Part shown: positions 36,407 through 47,687 of the stretch, one piece after another
How the letters are laid out: every line of letters begins with the position of its first letter
How positions within the stretch are numbered: the stretch's first letter is position 1
From: Colletotrichum lupini
Lineage: Eukaryota > Ascomycota > Sordariomycetes > Glomerellales > Glomerellaceae
Direction of reading: 5' to 3'
Length of the DNA stretch: 64,000 nucleotides
Assembly: GCF_023278565.1 (NCBI RefSeq)
Contig: NC_064679.1
Span: 5,146,001 to 5,210,000, forward strand
Made by a program: the position numbers and the translations under genes
Notes under the pieces: generated by a model
The model's database searches: none
What the model was told of the DNA's origin: nothing
What the model saw: only the letters and a program-made list of their open reading frames with translations

Positions 36407-37079
36407 CACCCCCTAATTACTACTACTAGGGAGCTATTATACCTAAGATAAAATCTCTAAATACCCTTATAAAGGCCTAATTTAGTCGAATATAAATAAA
36501 AGAAAATTAAGCGTAAGGGATATGCGTCTTTTAAGCCGCGTTTATTATAAATATATCCCTTTATTTAAAATAAATAGAATCCTAACTCGGAATAGCGCGT
36601 ATTCTACTACTTTTAATATATAAATTACTAAGGGCAAAGCTACCTAGCCGCCTTACGTATATTTAAATTCTTATGGCGTTACTTAGCTATTAATTTTTTT
36701 TTTTTAACCTCTCGTAGTTATTATAAGTACCCCCGTTTATTACGCGCGCGCGCCTACGCTATTAAATCGTTTATTAATTTTATTCTAAATATAAATATCT
36801 AATATATCCGGAAGTAATAATAAGTTTTGCGTAATTTCTATAATACCTTTTATATACGTATTGTGCGGTTTATTAAGAGTTTAGATAAATAATAATATTA
36901 ACGAGCCCCTCTAGGTCGTTACCCCCCCCTACGACCTCTTACTTACTTACTAAGGCCCGGCTACTAAGCTCTCCCTCCCTAGCTAAGAGGATATCGAGGC
37001 TACTAATTAAAATACTAAGGACTTTATTAAGTTCGAGGCTCTCCTTAATAGCTATAATAAGGGTAATAATAAAGTAAAT

Positions 37080-37990
37080 AATAATAATAAGAGCTCTAAC
37101 GGGCTTTTACCTATCCCCCCCTTAAAGTTTAAAAATAAAAATAAGATTAGTTCGGATAATAAGCCCTTTAAAAAGGGTATATTATATACTTATTATTTTA
37201 GGAGTTTATATTTAATATTATTTTAAGGTTTAAAAAATATAAAGCTAGCTCTTTTTAAAAGGGTAGTAAGAAGTAAAAAAGAACGCTAAGAGGCTAAGGT
37301 ACCCCCCGCGGTAAGTATAGTTCTCTTTATTATTCTAGGCCTATTTAATATATACTTAGTCCTTAAGAAGCTTAAGGAAGAGGCTCTTAAGGAACGGGAG
37401 ATCTAGTACTTACCCTATTTTAAAGTAGCCTTTTAGTATATTAATATTAAAAATAGTAGTTATTATTTTATAAGAAGTAGTGGCCGGTATACGCGCTACT
37501 TTAATAGCCGTTCGGCTAAAGAGTATATCGATATACTAGTCGTCTTATAGCTAATAGCCTAGGCCCTTACTAAGGCTATTATAAGTAGTACTCCCTCTTT
37601 TATAAGTATATTATCCTTTTTTATCGTTAAGAAGCGTATTTTTAATTATAGTTTTAATAAGATATTACTAAGCTCTATAATATCGTTTACTAAATATATA
37701 ATAACTAGAGGATATACGAGAACTATATTGGCTTCTATATAGAGGACTTCCTTAACGCGCGCCCCCGGTCCTCTCTCGTACTTATTATAGTTATTTATAA
37801 CTAACTTCTTATTATACTACCCGCTTCTATACCCTAAGTTATTAACCTAATAATCGTTCCGGCTCTTACGCCCCCCGCTACCCCCGCTATTCCTAGTTTT
37901 ATAAACTTCGAGGTACGTAAGACGCATTTCCTAGTATATATACTAACCCTCCTTTTTAATAACGCTATGCTCTTAGTAATTACGTACTTC
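37080..37990 (+). pseudogene. Extra coding remnant inside the copia element, antisense to pol
   Basis: Frame 3 (codons in step with base 37,263) reads on the plus strand as a protein interrupted mostly by TAG and TAA, the stops RIP makes from CAG and CAA. It includes a lysine-rich part (LALFKRVVRSKKER), a charged helix (LKKLKEEALKERE), and a stretch with several tyrosines in a spaced pattern (YINIKNSSYYF then GRYTRYFNSRSAKEYIDI). Since RIP turns TGY codons into TAY, some of these may once have been cysteines of a zinc-binding cluster. It runs opposite to pol, between RNase H and the LTR. I do not recognise it. Confidence 0.5.
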
Positions 37991-40900
37991 GTAAACTAGG
38001 AGTTTAAATAGTAAGTACAAGCCCGGGTCTTATTTCTATATACGTATACCCTACGGGGTAAGGTTATTTTATTTATTTTAGGCCTCCGGGCCGCACTCTA
38101 GGTTCTGTCTATCGTTTACCTTTAGGTATTAAGTTTTTCTAAGCGTGGCCTAAATTAATTATTTTTAATTATTTTAGCTATTTATAATAGCTTCTTGCGT
38201 ATTATAAAGGTTAAGAAGTGTACAGAAATATTCGAACTTAACTCGTAAAAGGTTTTTAATAAGTCTATTTATTAGTATGTTTTTTATTAATATATAAGTA
38301 ACCTCGAAGCTACTTCTAGCGTGCTTTTATCTTAGTTATATATTCTATATATTAATATAGTAAAGTCGAGTAGCTATTCTTTCTCCTTCCCCTACGACGA
38401 GTCGAATCGTTTACTAATTATCGTAGTTAACTAACTATACTTCTCTTAAGTCAAGGGCAATGTTTTTAAAAAGGCGCTTTAGAGCTATAATATCTTTTGC
38501 GGTTTCCTTAAAATAAAGAAGCTTAGCTTCGGTAGTTAACGTCGTAACCGTCGCTTAGTATACTAATTTTTATTAAATTAGGCCGCTAAAAAAGAATATT
38601 ATATATCCCTAAAATAATCGTCGTATTACCTTATTATTTATAAAGCTAGTATCTCTAGCTAGAAGTAATAATTACGTACTTAGTATACTACCGTAATAGA
38701 GCATAAGATATCTCGTTATATAAAGATATTAGATATAGTAGTTAATTACTTTAATATAAGTTGCGCTTAGGTTAGTTAGGAACCGTAATAATTATAAGTA
38801 AGTAAAAGCGACGTCTAGTCTAATTATAATAGCTATATAAAGCACACTCCCGACCTTTTCTTAATAGCTCTTTATTTCCTCTTTTATTACCTACCCCTCG
38901 TTTAGTTTAAACTCTTTTTAAAAAAGAGGGGTAGCTAGATATAGTAAATCTATAAGGTCGAAGCGCTTAGTAACTCGCTCGATATATATATCGTAAATAA
39001 AGTAAACTTTACGAGTAGTACGGTCTTATAAAATCCGCACTCTGAGGAAGTAATTAATTAGTCCATTCTCTTTAAGGTTAATATATTCTTTTATACTATT
39101 AACGATCCCCTAAGCTACCTTTCGGTCGTCTCGATAGTATAAAATAATAAAGTTATCGACGTAAAATATTAATATTACCTTTTTATTTATAGTTTAGTAA
39201 ATATAGATCTCCTCGTAGCTATATATTATATTTATATTATAGAGTATAGAGGTAAAAGTTTAGAACTAGAGAATTAGTAAGTCTTAGAGGCTATATAGAG
39301 CGCGTTAGAGTTTGCTTACTTTGCTAATAACTTTATATCCCTCTAGGAGTTTAATAATTACTAGCTTCTCGCTCTTAAGAGGCGCGTTAAGGAATGCGTT
39401 AATAGTATTATACTAGTCTACCTTAAGGTCGAATTAGGTAGCTATTATTATTATAAGCCTAAAGGCCTTTATAACGAGCGTCGAAGCGTACGTATTTTAT
39501 AAGGGGTTAAGTAGTTATATATCCCCCCTTATATATATACGTACTTTTACTTTACTAACCTCGTTATCGACGTCGTGCTTATAAATATATACCTACTTTA
39601 ATAAAAGTAGGATCTCTTATTTAGGATTACGGTCGACCTCTTTTTATATACTAATATCCCTTAGCTTTTTTATTTTTACGTCTATAATATCCCTAAGTAA
39701 CTTCTATAGTTACGATAGGAGATATTTAATATCGCTAAACTTCTTTAGTAAGCTCTAGAAATTAACTTTAGTAAGTCGTAGTTTCTAAACTCCTCTAGAG
39801 CGCTCTAAGTAGGTCTTATAAACTACTCCTTTTACTACTTAATAGAGTATTATATATCCTATACTACTTTCCTTTATAGCTTTTTACTAATTAAGTATAA
39901 AAGTAGAGAAAAAATAGTCTTAGAGACGGTTATAATAATCGCTATCTCTTATATTCGAATATAAGAGCGTTGTAAAGATATTACTATTAAAGCGTTATAG
40001 AGGTTTACGGGCCCGGTTTAAACGTCTAGGACCTAACGGAGCTTTACTTAGTACTCGATAAGGCGGTTCTTATAAGCTCTGTTCTTATATAATAATAAAG
40101 GTTTATTATAAGGGTTCCTTACTAACGTTAACTTTAGTATTAGGAATTACTTCCTCGCGATCAGTACCTCGTTTACCGTATACTCTAACGTTTTATTAAG
40201 AGCTATTAGGAATTAAAAGCTTAAGAACCTCCGTAGTATATATAAGCGCTCGTAGGGAGGACTATAAACTACGCAGAGCCGTTTATAACTTAGTTATTAT
40301 ATCCCCTTTTTTACTCCTACCCCCGAGCTTACGTAAGGGGGTTATCTTAAAGGTTAGTAATAATAATAAGACTATATTAGCCTCTTTAGCCTTATTTACC
40401 GCACCCTAGAGTACGTCTATCGGTTACTTAGCGTCCTAAATAATTAAAAATCTAATAGTAATACTATCCTCGACTATAGAGTTATCTTAAGTACTAGTAT
40501 TTTTAAAGTCTAGATCTACTTCCCTAAGTACTCGAATTAACTTATCGTTAGTATTAAAGAGTTCTTATATCTCTTAGATTACTAGATTTACTTACTTACT
40601 TACGATAGCTTATTCCTTATATACGGGATTATAAAAAACTTCTTCGTTAAACTTAATATTCTTTATAATAAATACTTACTTAAGCGCGGGTACCTAGACC
40701 TTATATAGGTTATGCGTTTCTAATATATATCTAACTAGGTATCCTATATACCCATAGGGAAGCACTTTAAACTCCTTTTAATATATACCCCTCTTACGAT
40801 CTTTATAAAGAGGGTATACTTAGTAGCTATATACGTAGAGGTTACCGAGATACGGGGTAACTAGTTTAGAATCCCGTACTTAGTAACCCGTCTATTACTA

Positions 40901-43900
40901 GCGTTAATACCGCTTTTACTAATTAATTTTTATTATAATAGGCGAATCTCCTTTATTAGCCTCCCGTGGGGTAATATTATAAATAAAGATTACTACTAAT
41001 ACTGTTTCGTCCTATAGATTCGTAGGGAGGTTCGTAAAAAGGCGTATTTTATGAGCTTTAGTAATTATAAGTTAACCTACTCTTTTAGTATTACTTATAG
41101 GTTCCTTCGTATATAGAGATAGAAGTTCTATTCCGATTCCTAGCTCGCTATACTACGTCTTATATACGTATCTAACGTTTATAGTTAGGAAAGCGGTCTT
41201 ATTATTACTTTTAAAAAAGCAAATTAGAGTCCCTTTTTAATAACGAATCGCTACCTCGAGGCTTTATAATACGAAAAGCACTTCCTCCTCTATTTTTATT
41301 TTTAAAGGGAACCCCCTGAGCTACTTACTATATTCGTTAGAAGCTATAAATATATATTATCGTTTATTAAGAGATAGTTCGAAATAGAAGAGATCTTAGT
41401 ATATACGGTACTATAGCCGTGAGGCTTTTCTCGAGAGTAGTCCTCTTAAGACTACTATCTTAGCTTTAGATAATATATATACTTTATATTTAACTTATAA
41501 TAGAGGTTTAATACGCATACCTCGAGTCTTATATAGTAATTAACGAAGAGTATTAGGTCCGAGATAACCTATTCTAAGGTACTAAAGGAGCGCGCTATTA
41601 GACCTCTTACGGGTGCGTTAATATAAGTAACGGAATTTTCTATAGCTAATTAGTAATATAATACTAGCTAGGCTCTATAAGATACGCTTAAGGTTTATAA
41701 AAAAAGGATAGGATTAGAGGAGCTTATATTTAAAAAAGACTAGATTATTTTTTTAGATAAGTTACTTTTTAATAGTGCTCTTATTAAGCGTTCCTTATTA
41801 TAAAGTATAATCTAAACCGTAGTACTAGAGTGCGCTTCTATTTAGTAAAGTCTCTAAAACTATATTAATATAAAATCCCTTAATATAAGCGACGTTTTAG
41901 AGCTTTAAATCGTAAGTTCCCTTTCCTTTAGGTCTGTCTAGGACGCCCTTTATAATACGAGTGCTGCGTGCGGTAATAAATAGTATAGTAGTTTTTAATT
42001 TAATATAGTTTTTATTATTTAATAGTACGTAACTCTTAAGTTTAAATAGGCTCTTATCGTTAATTAGATATATTACTCTATAGCTATTTATTACCGTACT
42101 TTAGAAAAGGGGGTAAGCGCTACTTATAGGGGTACTAAAGATTGCGTTTATTTCTAAGTCCTAACTCTTTATAAATATAGCGACTACGTAGCCCTCGTCC
42201 TAGTTTATTAATAAGCTCGCTATAGGTTAATTAGAGGATCCTTTCGGAAACCTAGGTTTTTTAGGGGTTCTATCGTTCTTTAGCTAACTAGCTTTCTTAA
42301 GCTTACTATAGAGTAATTTCTATTTACTTAATTTAATAGTAGCGAGGACTTCCTCTATATAGCTCCTTAGTATTCGTATTAGTAACCTACTAGCATTTCG
42401 GCTTATAAGTACTTATTCTAATTTTTAGTACGCCGTAGGGCGCTATAAGTATACGTAATTATAAAAGTATATAACGTTACTCTTATTATTTACGTCGTTA
42501 ACTAAGTTAGAGCGTCTAGTAAAAGTAAAGTAAGCCCCTCCTTAACTTAAAGGTCGTTTAGTATATATATCCTAGGTTACTAAGCTAAATATATACGTAA
42601 TCTCTTCGAGGGTCCTCGTGTGCGTTCTAAAGGCTATTAATTTACTAAAGGTCTTATATATACGTTAGCCCTATATAGGGTTAAGTCTAGACTTAACTAT
42701 AACTAAGAAGTCGAGTACGGCGATCTTTTTATTAATTTTTAAAATATCGTACGTTTTAGCTCGGAAGTAAGCGGACTACTACTCCTTATATTAGCGTTAG
42801 GAATTAATTCTGGTCCTCGTTTTATTAAGGGCTTATTAGTATTTCTAGTACGTATAGCTTTAACGAGGTAATGCGGGATATTCTTATAAAGAATATAAAA
42901 AGTGAATATTTATATAGAAGCAAGAATATATGAATATAGGGGAAATAAGCGTATATAAAAGAGGTTTTTGTAGTAAAGAGAGTAATATAGTTGAATTACT
43001 ATATGAGAAGTTGCTTACTTAACGAAAGGTCTAGGTAGGCAAATACACGCCTACATATAGGTATAAAAACCTCCTACTAGAATATTCCATTGCTTATTAA
43101 TTATGATATAATTAATAAGCGTATACGTAAGTGAATGCGTAATCGTAGTACGTAATTCCGCCTCGAGTAAATTCTAGATTATTCAGTTACCTTCCAGTAC
43201 TTTCCATTGCTCACGTAAGCTTATATAAGCAGTATTGCTTACATAATCAATACCTATAATAATCTACAGAAATCGTAGATTAATATGGTATATAGGTTGC
43301 TTACGTAATATTGATAATAAGGCGAATAATAAGGTAAACAAAGTTACCTTCGTAACATATTCCTCTCGAACCGCATTCCTTATTATTAGTTCGGGGGGCG
43401 TAAATTCTTATTTTAAATATTTAATAATTCGCTATATACTAAACTTAGCGCCGTTCTCGGTAGCTTTTTAGAATGCGTATTTATATAATATAGCATTAAC
43501 TAATTTTACTAATTACTAAATAAGGACTTTAATATACGTATTAATAATATTACGTTCATAAGCTATGAGTTACTCGTATTTAGTATTAAGCTTCTATTAT
43601 TTTTAAATACTTTTAAGCGTATAGATCCTCTTTATAAGTACGGTATAAAAATAGATTTATCTACGTAAAATAAGTAGTATAGCTAGTTTTATAAAAAGAA
43701 ACCCGGCTTAGTTCTATAGGTTATTCGTACTTAAAGAAGTCGAAAAGTTCGTACTAGGAGTTATATTTAGAAGTTATTAATAGAGGATTTCTTAGTTTCT
43801 TTAGTCGTTTTTAAACGCCTTATAACGGGCCTAGTAAGCTCGTAGTTCTTTTTTATTACGGGTCGTAATTAATTATCCGAATTCTAAAAATAAAGTAAGC

Positions 43901-44145
43901 GCTATAGAGGGGTCGAGGAATGCGTCGGAATTTAGAGCGTCTAGGTCGACGTATTTCTAGACCTTAATACCCTTATTTATAGTATAAAGTGCGTTAAACT
44001 ATTTAATTTAACTATTATAGCTAGTTAGTTTAGCTTAGGCTAAAGTAGGTATAAATAAGTCGGTTATTTTAAAAAGATCGTAGGAATCGTATTAATAAGT
44101 GCGTTATCGTAATATAGGGTCTTAACTAAGAGCTAGGCTTATAAT

Positions 44146-44322
44146 TATTACGAGTTATAGTACGTAGTAATGGGCATACGGAGTATAGTAAAAGTAGCTT
44201 AACTATTAAAATAGAAATAGATAAAAGGAGAAGGTCTATATATACGATATTTGAGATAGACACGTGATTTAGCACGTAAAGGGCACTTTGTAAGGTGCGA
44301 TTACTATCCCTATTACGTAACA
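44146..44322 (-). repeat. LTR (5' LTR in pol orientation)
   Basis: 177 bp, pairing base for base with the LTR at 36,230. Its outermost bases now read TATTA where the other copy reads TGTCA, two RIP-type transitions. Confidence 0.9.
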
Positions 44323-45415
44323 CAATGCAACATGGACGCTTTGAGCTTCTGAAGCGTAGATTTGTCTCGAGTGTGACATGATATTTATCTTGACTAGAAA
44401 TAGTACTACTCCGTTTAAACTTTTAAGCCTGATCACTGAATACCAGGAATTATCATGTTGCAAAGAAGGAAGGAGACTCCAAAATCTTTTTTAGTAAAAA
44501 AATTGATCAGACAATGAGTAACGATTGAACCTAGATGAGGAGTACATGTAGATCATAGTAATACCCTTAGTTCATTCGAGTTATGTAAACCTAGCACCAT
44601 CCTTCGTGTGTCTCGTGGATGAAGTATATTACGGCACTGCTGATATATGAGTAAGTATCTATCTGTACATCAATTAGTCGAGCGAGATGAGGTAAGTCAA
44701 TAGACCATAGGATGAAGAGAAAGGCATGATTAACATCTTGAATTCATGAGAAAACTGATGAGAGATATGATATAATCTAAAGGTAAGGCTCGGCTTTATG
44801 GAATCATTTGCTGATGTCTTGCTCCAGCAGGCAATGGTTTGATGAAGCTTCGCCAACGGTCTGTCGTTGTGATGGTTGGCTCCATAGCTACCTGAACTTC
44901 CTATCCGGAACTTGGTTTGCTTACCTAAGGTGAGGTGAAGAAAGCACCAGCCACATTTGGGAGTTGTCCATCACGTGATGTGTCAGGGGCGCCACAGTTG
45001 GGTTCGTCTCAGCTGGGCAGGGGCCACTGCCAAGGAAAGAAGGTCAAGAACCATGCCAAGAAAGGCCAAAGATGTAGCAGGAGCTCTCGGAGTCCTCTCC
45101 TTTCGTAGCACCGACGTGTTGTGTTTCCTGTTTTTTCCCCTGTGGCTTGACCGACACTGACTCTTTGTCCTGTTCTCTTCTTTCTCTCTTTAATTTCCCC
45201 GTTGTCTGTTCCATAAACACAAAATCTCGCACTCTCCGCTGTGCCTTGCTTAATTCTCTACACCACATTTACTGCCCGCCAGAACCTGCCGGCCGGCCTT
45301 TCCCCCCCTCCGCTCCGAGACGCTCTCTCTCACTCGGCGAGGACTTCTCAGCGACCCGTCGCCATCGGAATCGAGCCGCAGCAGGCCCTGCAGATGCTCA
45401 TCACATAATATAGCA
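44323..45415. other. Intergenic, promoter of the mitochondrial NTPase gene
   Basis: Composition is still AT-rich to about 44,860, then normal. A TAAGGT-family word lies near 44,922-44,940. A C/T-rich tract at about 45,165-45,200 precedes the next gene. No gene recognised. Confidence 0.5.
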
Positions 45416-47687
45416 ATGACTTTGGCGAGCAAGGGTGGGCAGCGTATGCTGTCGCACTTGCGCCCCTCTCCGACCCGGTGGGTTGGAACGCGTGGCTGCC
45501 GCCTCGGCCGCAGTTCTTGGGGGCCGCTGTCAGCACCGGCAAGGACGGCACCGGCATTGGCACCACCACCTTCATCGGCCGTCAACATCAAGACAGCCGC
45601 CGCCTGCTTCTCCACACACCCGCCAGCAAGATCCGGTGAGTTGGTGCGCGTACGTTCTCATTTCTTCGTGTGTACCTCTCCGAGTTCCCCCATCCTTTCT
45701 TGTCGTCGCTGCGCGGTTCCACTCTCTGCGTGGTAGCTTCATCTTCTTCCTCCATGCAATGTTGGCGGGATGGATGTGATGCGGCACCTGTAAGAAGCCC
45801 AATGGGGCACGGCTGCGCGAGGCTGGGCGTCAGATATCCGCTTTCTCTGAATGTTTTGGACAGGGATGCTACATCTCTGTGTAGCCGAAGACCCGATCCT
45901 GCAAGCCAAGATGCTGCAAATCAGATCTCGACTGGTTTCCACAGCGAATCAGGCTGCGAAACGGTTGCTGTCACATCTTGCTTGTAATGTCTATTACCAA
46001 TGCACTGTCTAGTAGAGCGGACCTTGCCTTTTGGGCCAATGAAGAGGAATCTCCAGTGAAAGATCCTCCTGTCGTTGCAACAAGAGCTGACCTTCAACCT
46101 AGATCAACCACAATCAAGCTCAAAGTCAGAACCTACCACTCCTAGAGCCCAAGATGGCGGCGATAGTCTTCCCAAGAAGATGCTCGAGTCCGCCGCGACG
46201 TCGTTCGCCTCCATTCTCGTCCTTGCTGTCGGCTTCGCAGTGGCAGGCTATGCTTACCACAAGACGTACAAGCGCATTGTCCTGAAGAAGATGACCCGCG
46301 CCTTCACGCCTGGTGACCCCGTTCTTGAGCTGGCCGCTATTGGGAAGGAAGTGCCGCAAACCTCCGCCGAGGCCGATGATCGGTGGGTGCAGCGGCCAGA
46401 GCAGGCACGCGTCGATAGAATTATCGACGGGTCAGAGGCTGGGCACTACTTTTTGCTCATGGGCGAGAAAGGGACCGGCAAGAGCAGCATGCTGATCGAG
46501 GCCATGCGTAAAATCGACGGCGAAGGCGTGGCCATGTTTGAGGCCCACGCAGACTTGGAAATTGTGCGCATACGCCTCGGCAAGGCCCTCGACTTTGAGT
46601 TCCATGAGGATTACATTGGCGGTTACTTCAGCGAACGCGGTCCTCGCGACACGACGGCTCTGTTGGATATCGAACGTGCCCTCAACAAGCTTGAAAAAGT
46701 TGCTCTGGTCAACCGTGAAACGCGAAAGAAGCCCCTGGTTGTCATCATCAACCAGATGCACCTGATCCGCGACGATGACGATGGCAAGGACTTGATCGAA
46801 CTTCTTCAACAACGTGCCGAACAGTGGGCGGCGTCCAACCTCGTGACAATGGTCTTCAACACGGATGACTACTGGGTATACGAGCGGTTCAAGCAGCTAG
46901 CTACGCGTATGGAGATTATGTCGGTGCGCGACCTGCCCAAACGCCAAGCCATCGCAGCTCTCGCAAAGTACCGCATGAAATACTTCAACGAGAAATTGAG
47001 CCCAACGAGACTTGAGGAGGTGTATGATCTCGTGGGCGGCCGACTCTCGTTCTTGAATCGCGTTGCTAAAAGCAGAGATATGATTGCTACGTGCAAATCC
47101 ATCTGTGAGGTCGAGAAAACATGGTTCCTCAACCAGTGCTGGATTCTCGGCGCCGAGATGGACGACGATGTGATGGACCAGCAGAAGTGGGCTGTACGTA
47201 ACGACCCCCCTCTCCGCATCGTCGCAAGCTGGCACGGGAACGCTAGTGGACGATCTGAACTGACAACAAATGATAGGCCGGTGCTATGGTTCTCGCTCAA
47301 GCCCTCGTAGATGAGGAAGAAGACATGGAGCTGTACGACGACGAAAAGGGTCACGTACTGCCCAGGTTTCCGATGCACAAGGCGCAGCAAATCATGACGC
47401 GTGCCGACTTCATACGTGACATGGACCGGCTCAACCTGTTTAGTATCGCCGCCAATGCTGAGGTCCGCGCCTCATCTGTACCGATGCACCGCGCGTTCCA
47501 AGAGATCTGCGCCGAGAAGGGCTTCCGGGATCATCTGGAGGCTACGATCCAGCGTATCGGTGACATCGAGTCCCTTGGCCGCACGCGCGAGCTTGTCGCC
47601 AAGGACCTTGTCCTCGGTGGCAAGTACCAGATTGCTCGTGACGGCAAGAACGGTGTTACCGTCAAGCTTATTGAGGGTGAAGATTGA
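45416..47687 (+). CDS. Mitochondrial membrane-anchored P-loop (AAA/ORC1-like) NTPase
   Basis: Exons 45416-45635, 45864-45983, 46103-47193 and 47277-47687 give 613 residues, with all phases consistent. Residues 1-75 are Arg/Ser/Pro-rich with few acids, a probable mitochondrial presequence (MTLASKGGQRMLSHLRPSP). A hydrophobic segment at about 142-165 (ASILVLAVGFAVAGYAY) predicts one membrane span. Walker A is GEKGTGKSS (234-242). The position of Walker B reads LVVIINQMHL (325-334), with Asn-Gln where Asp-Glu is usual. The C-terminal half has helices such as PMHRAFQEICAEKGFRD. The layout recalls fungal ORC1-like mitochondrial ATPases and Yme2, but I cannot name an orthologue. The substrate or partner is unknown. 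Confidence 0.8.

Larger units (their letters stand above)
36230..44322 (-). mobile_element. Full-length, RIP-inactivated Ty1/copia LTR retrotransposon
   Basis: An 8.09-kb element with 177-bp LTRs at both ends and a 5-bp target duplication CAATG (36,225-36,229 and 44,323-44,327). LTRs read TGTTACG...GACA in pol orientation (minus strand). Pol remnants on the minus strand follow copia order: integrase near 41,060-41,140 (ELGIGIELLSLYTKEP ... ITKAHKIR), reverse transcriptase near 39,150-39,310 with the YVDD box reading YVDN at 39,152-39,163, then RNase H near 38,400-38,560 (TTEAKLLYFKETAKDIIALK). A purine tract (TTAGGGGGTG) abuts the downstream LTR, as a polypurine primer should. Stops and substitutions are of RIP type, so the element is dead. 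Between RNase H and the LTR lies an unusual extra ~1.9 kb. Confidence 0.9.

Noticed and set aside
36230..44322. AT-rich block considered as mitochondrial insertion or centromere
   Set aside because: Exact LTR pair, target duplication and copia RT, integrase and RNase H remnants explain it.
46020..46125. Frameshift or sequencing error in the NTPase gene
   Set aside because: A 119-bp intron with GTAATG donor, CTGAC branch and TAG acceptor resolves the frame change with correct phase.
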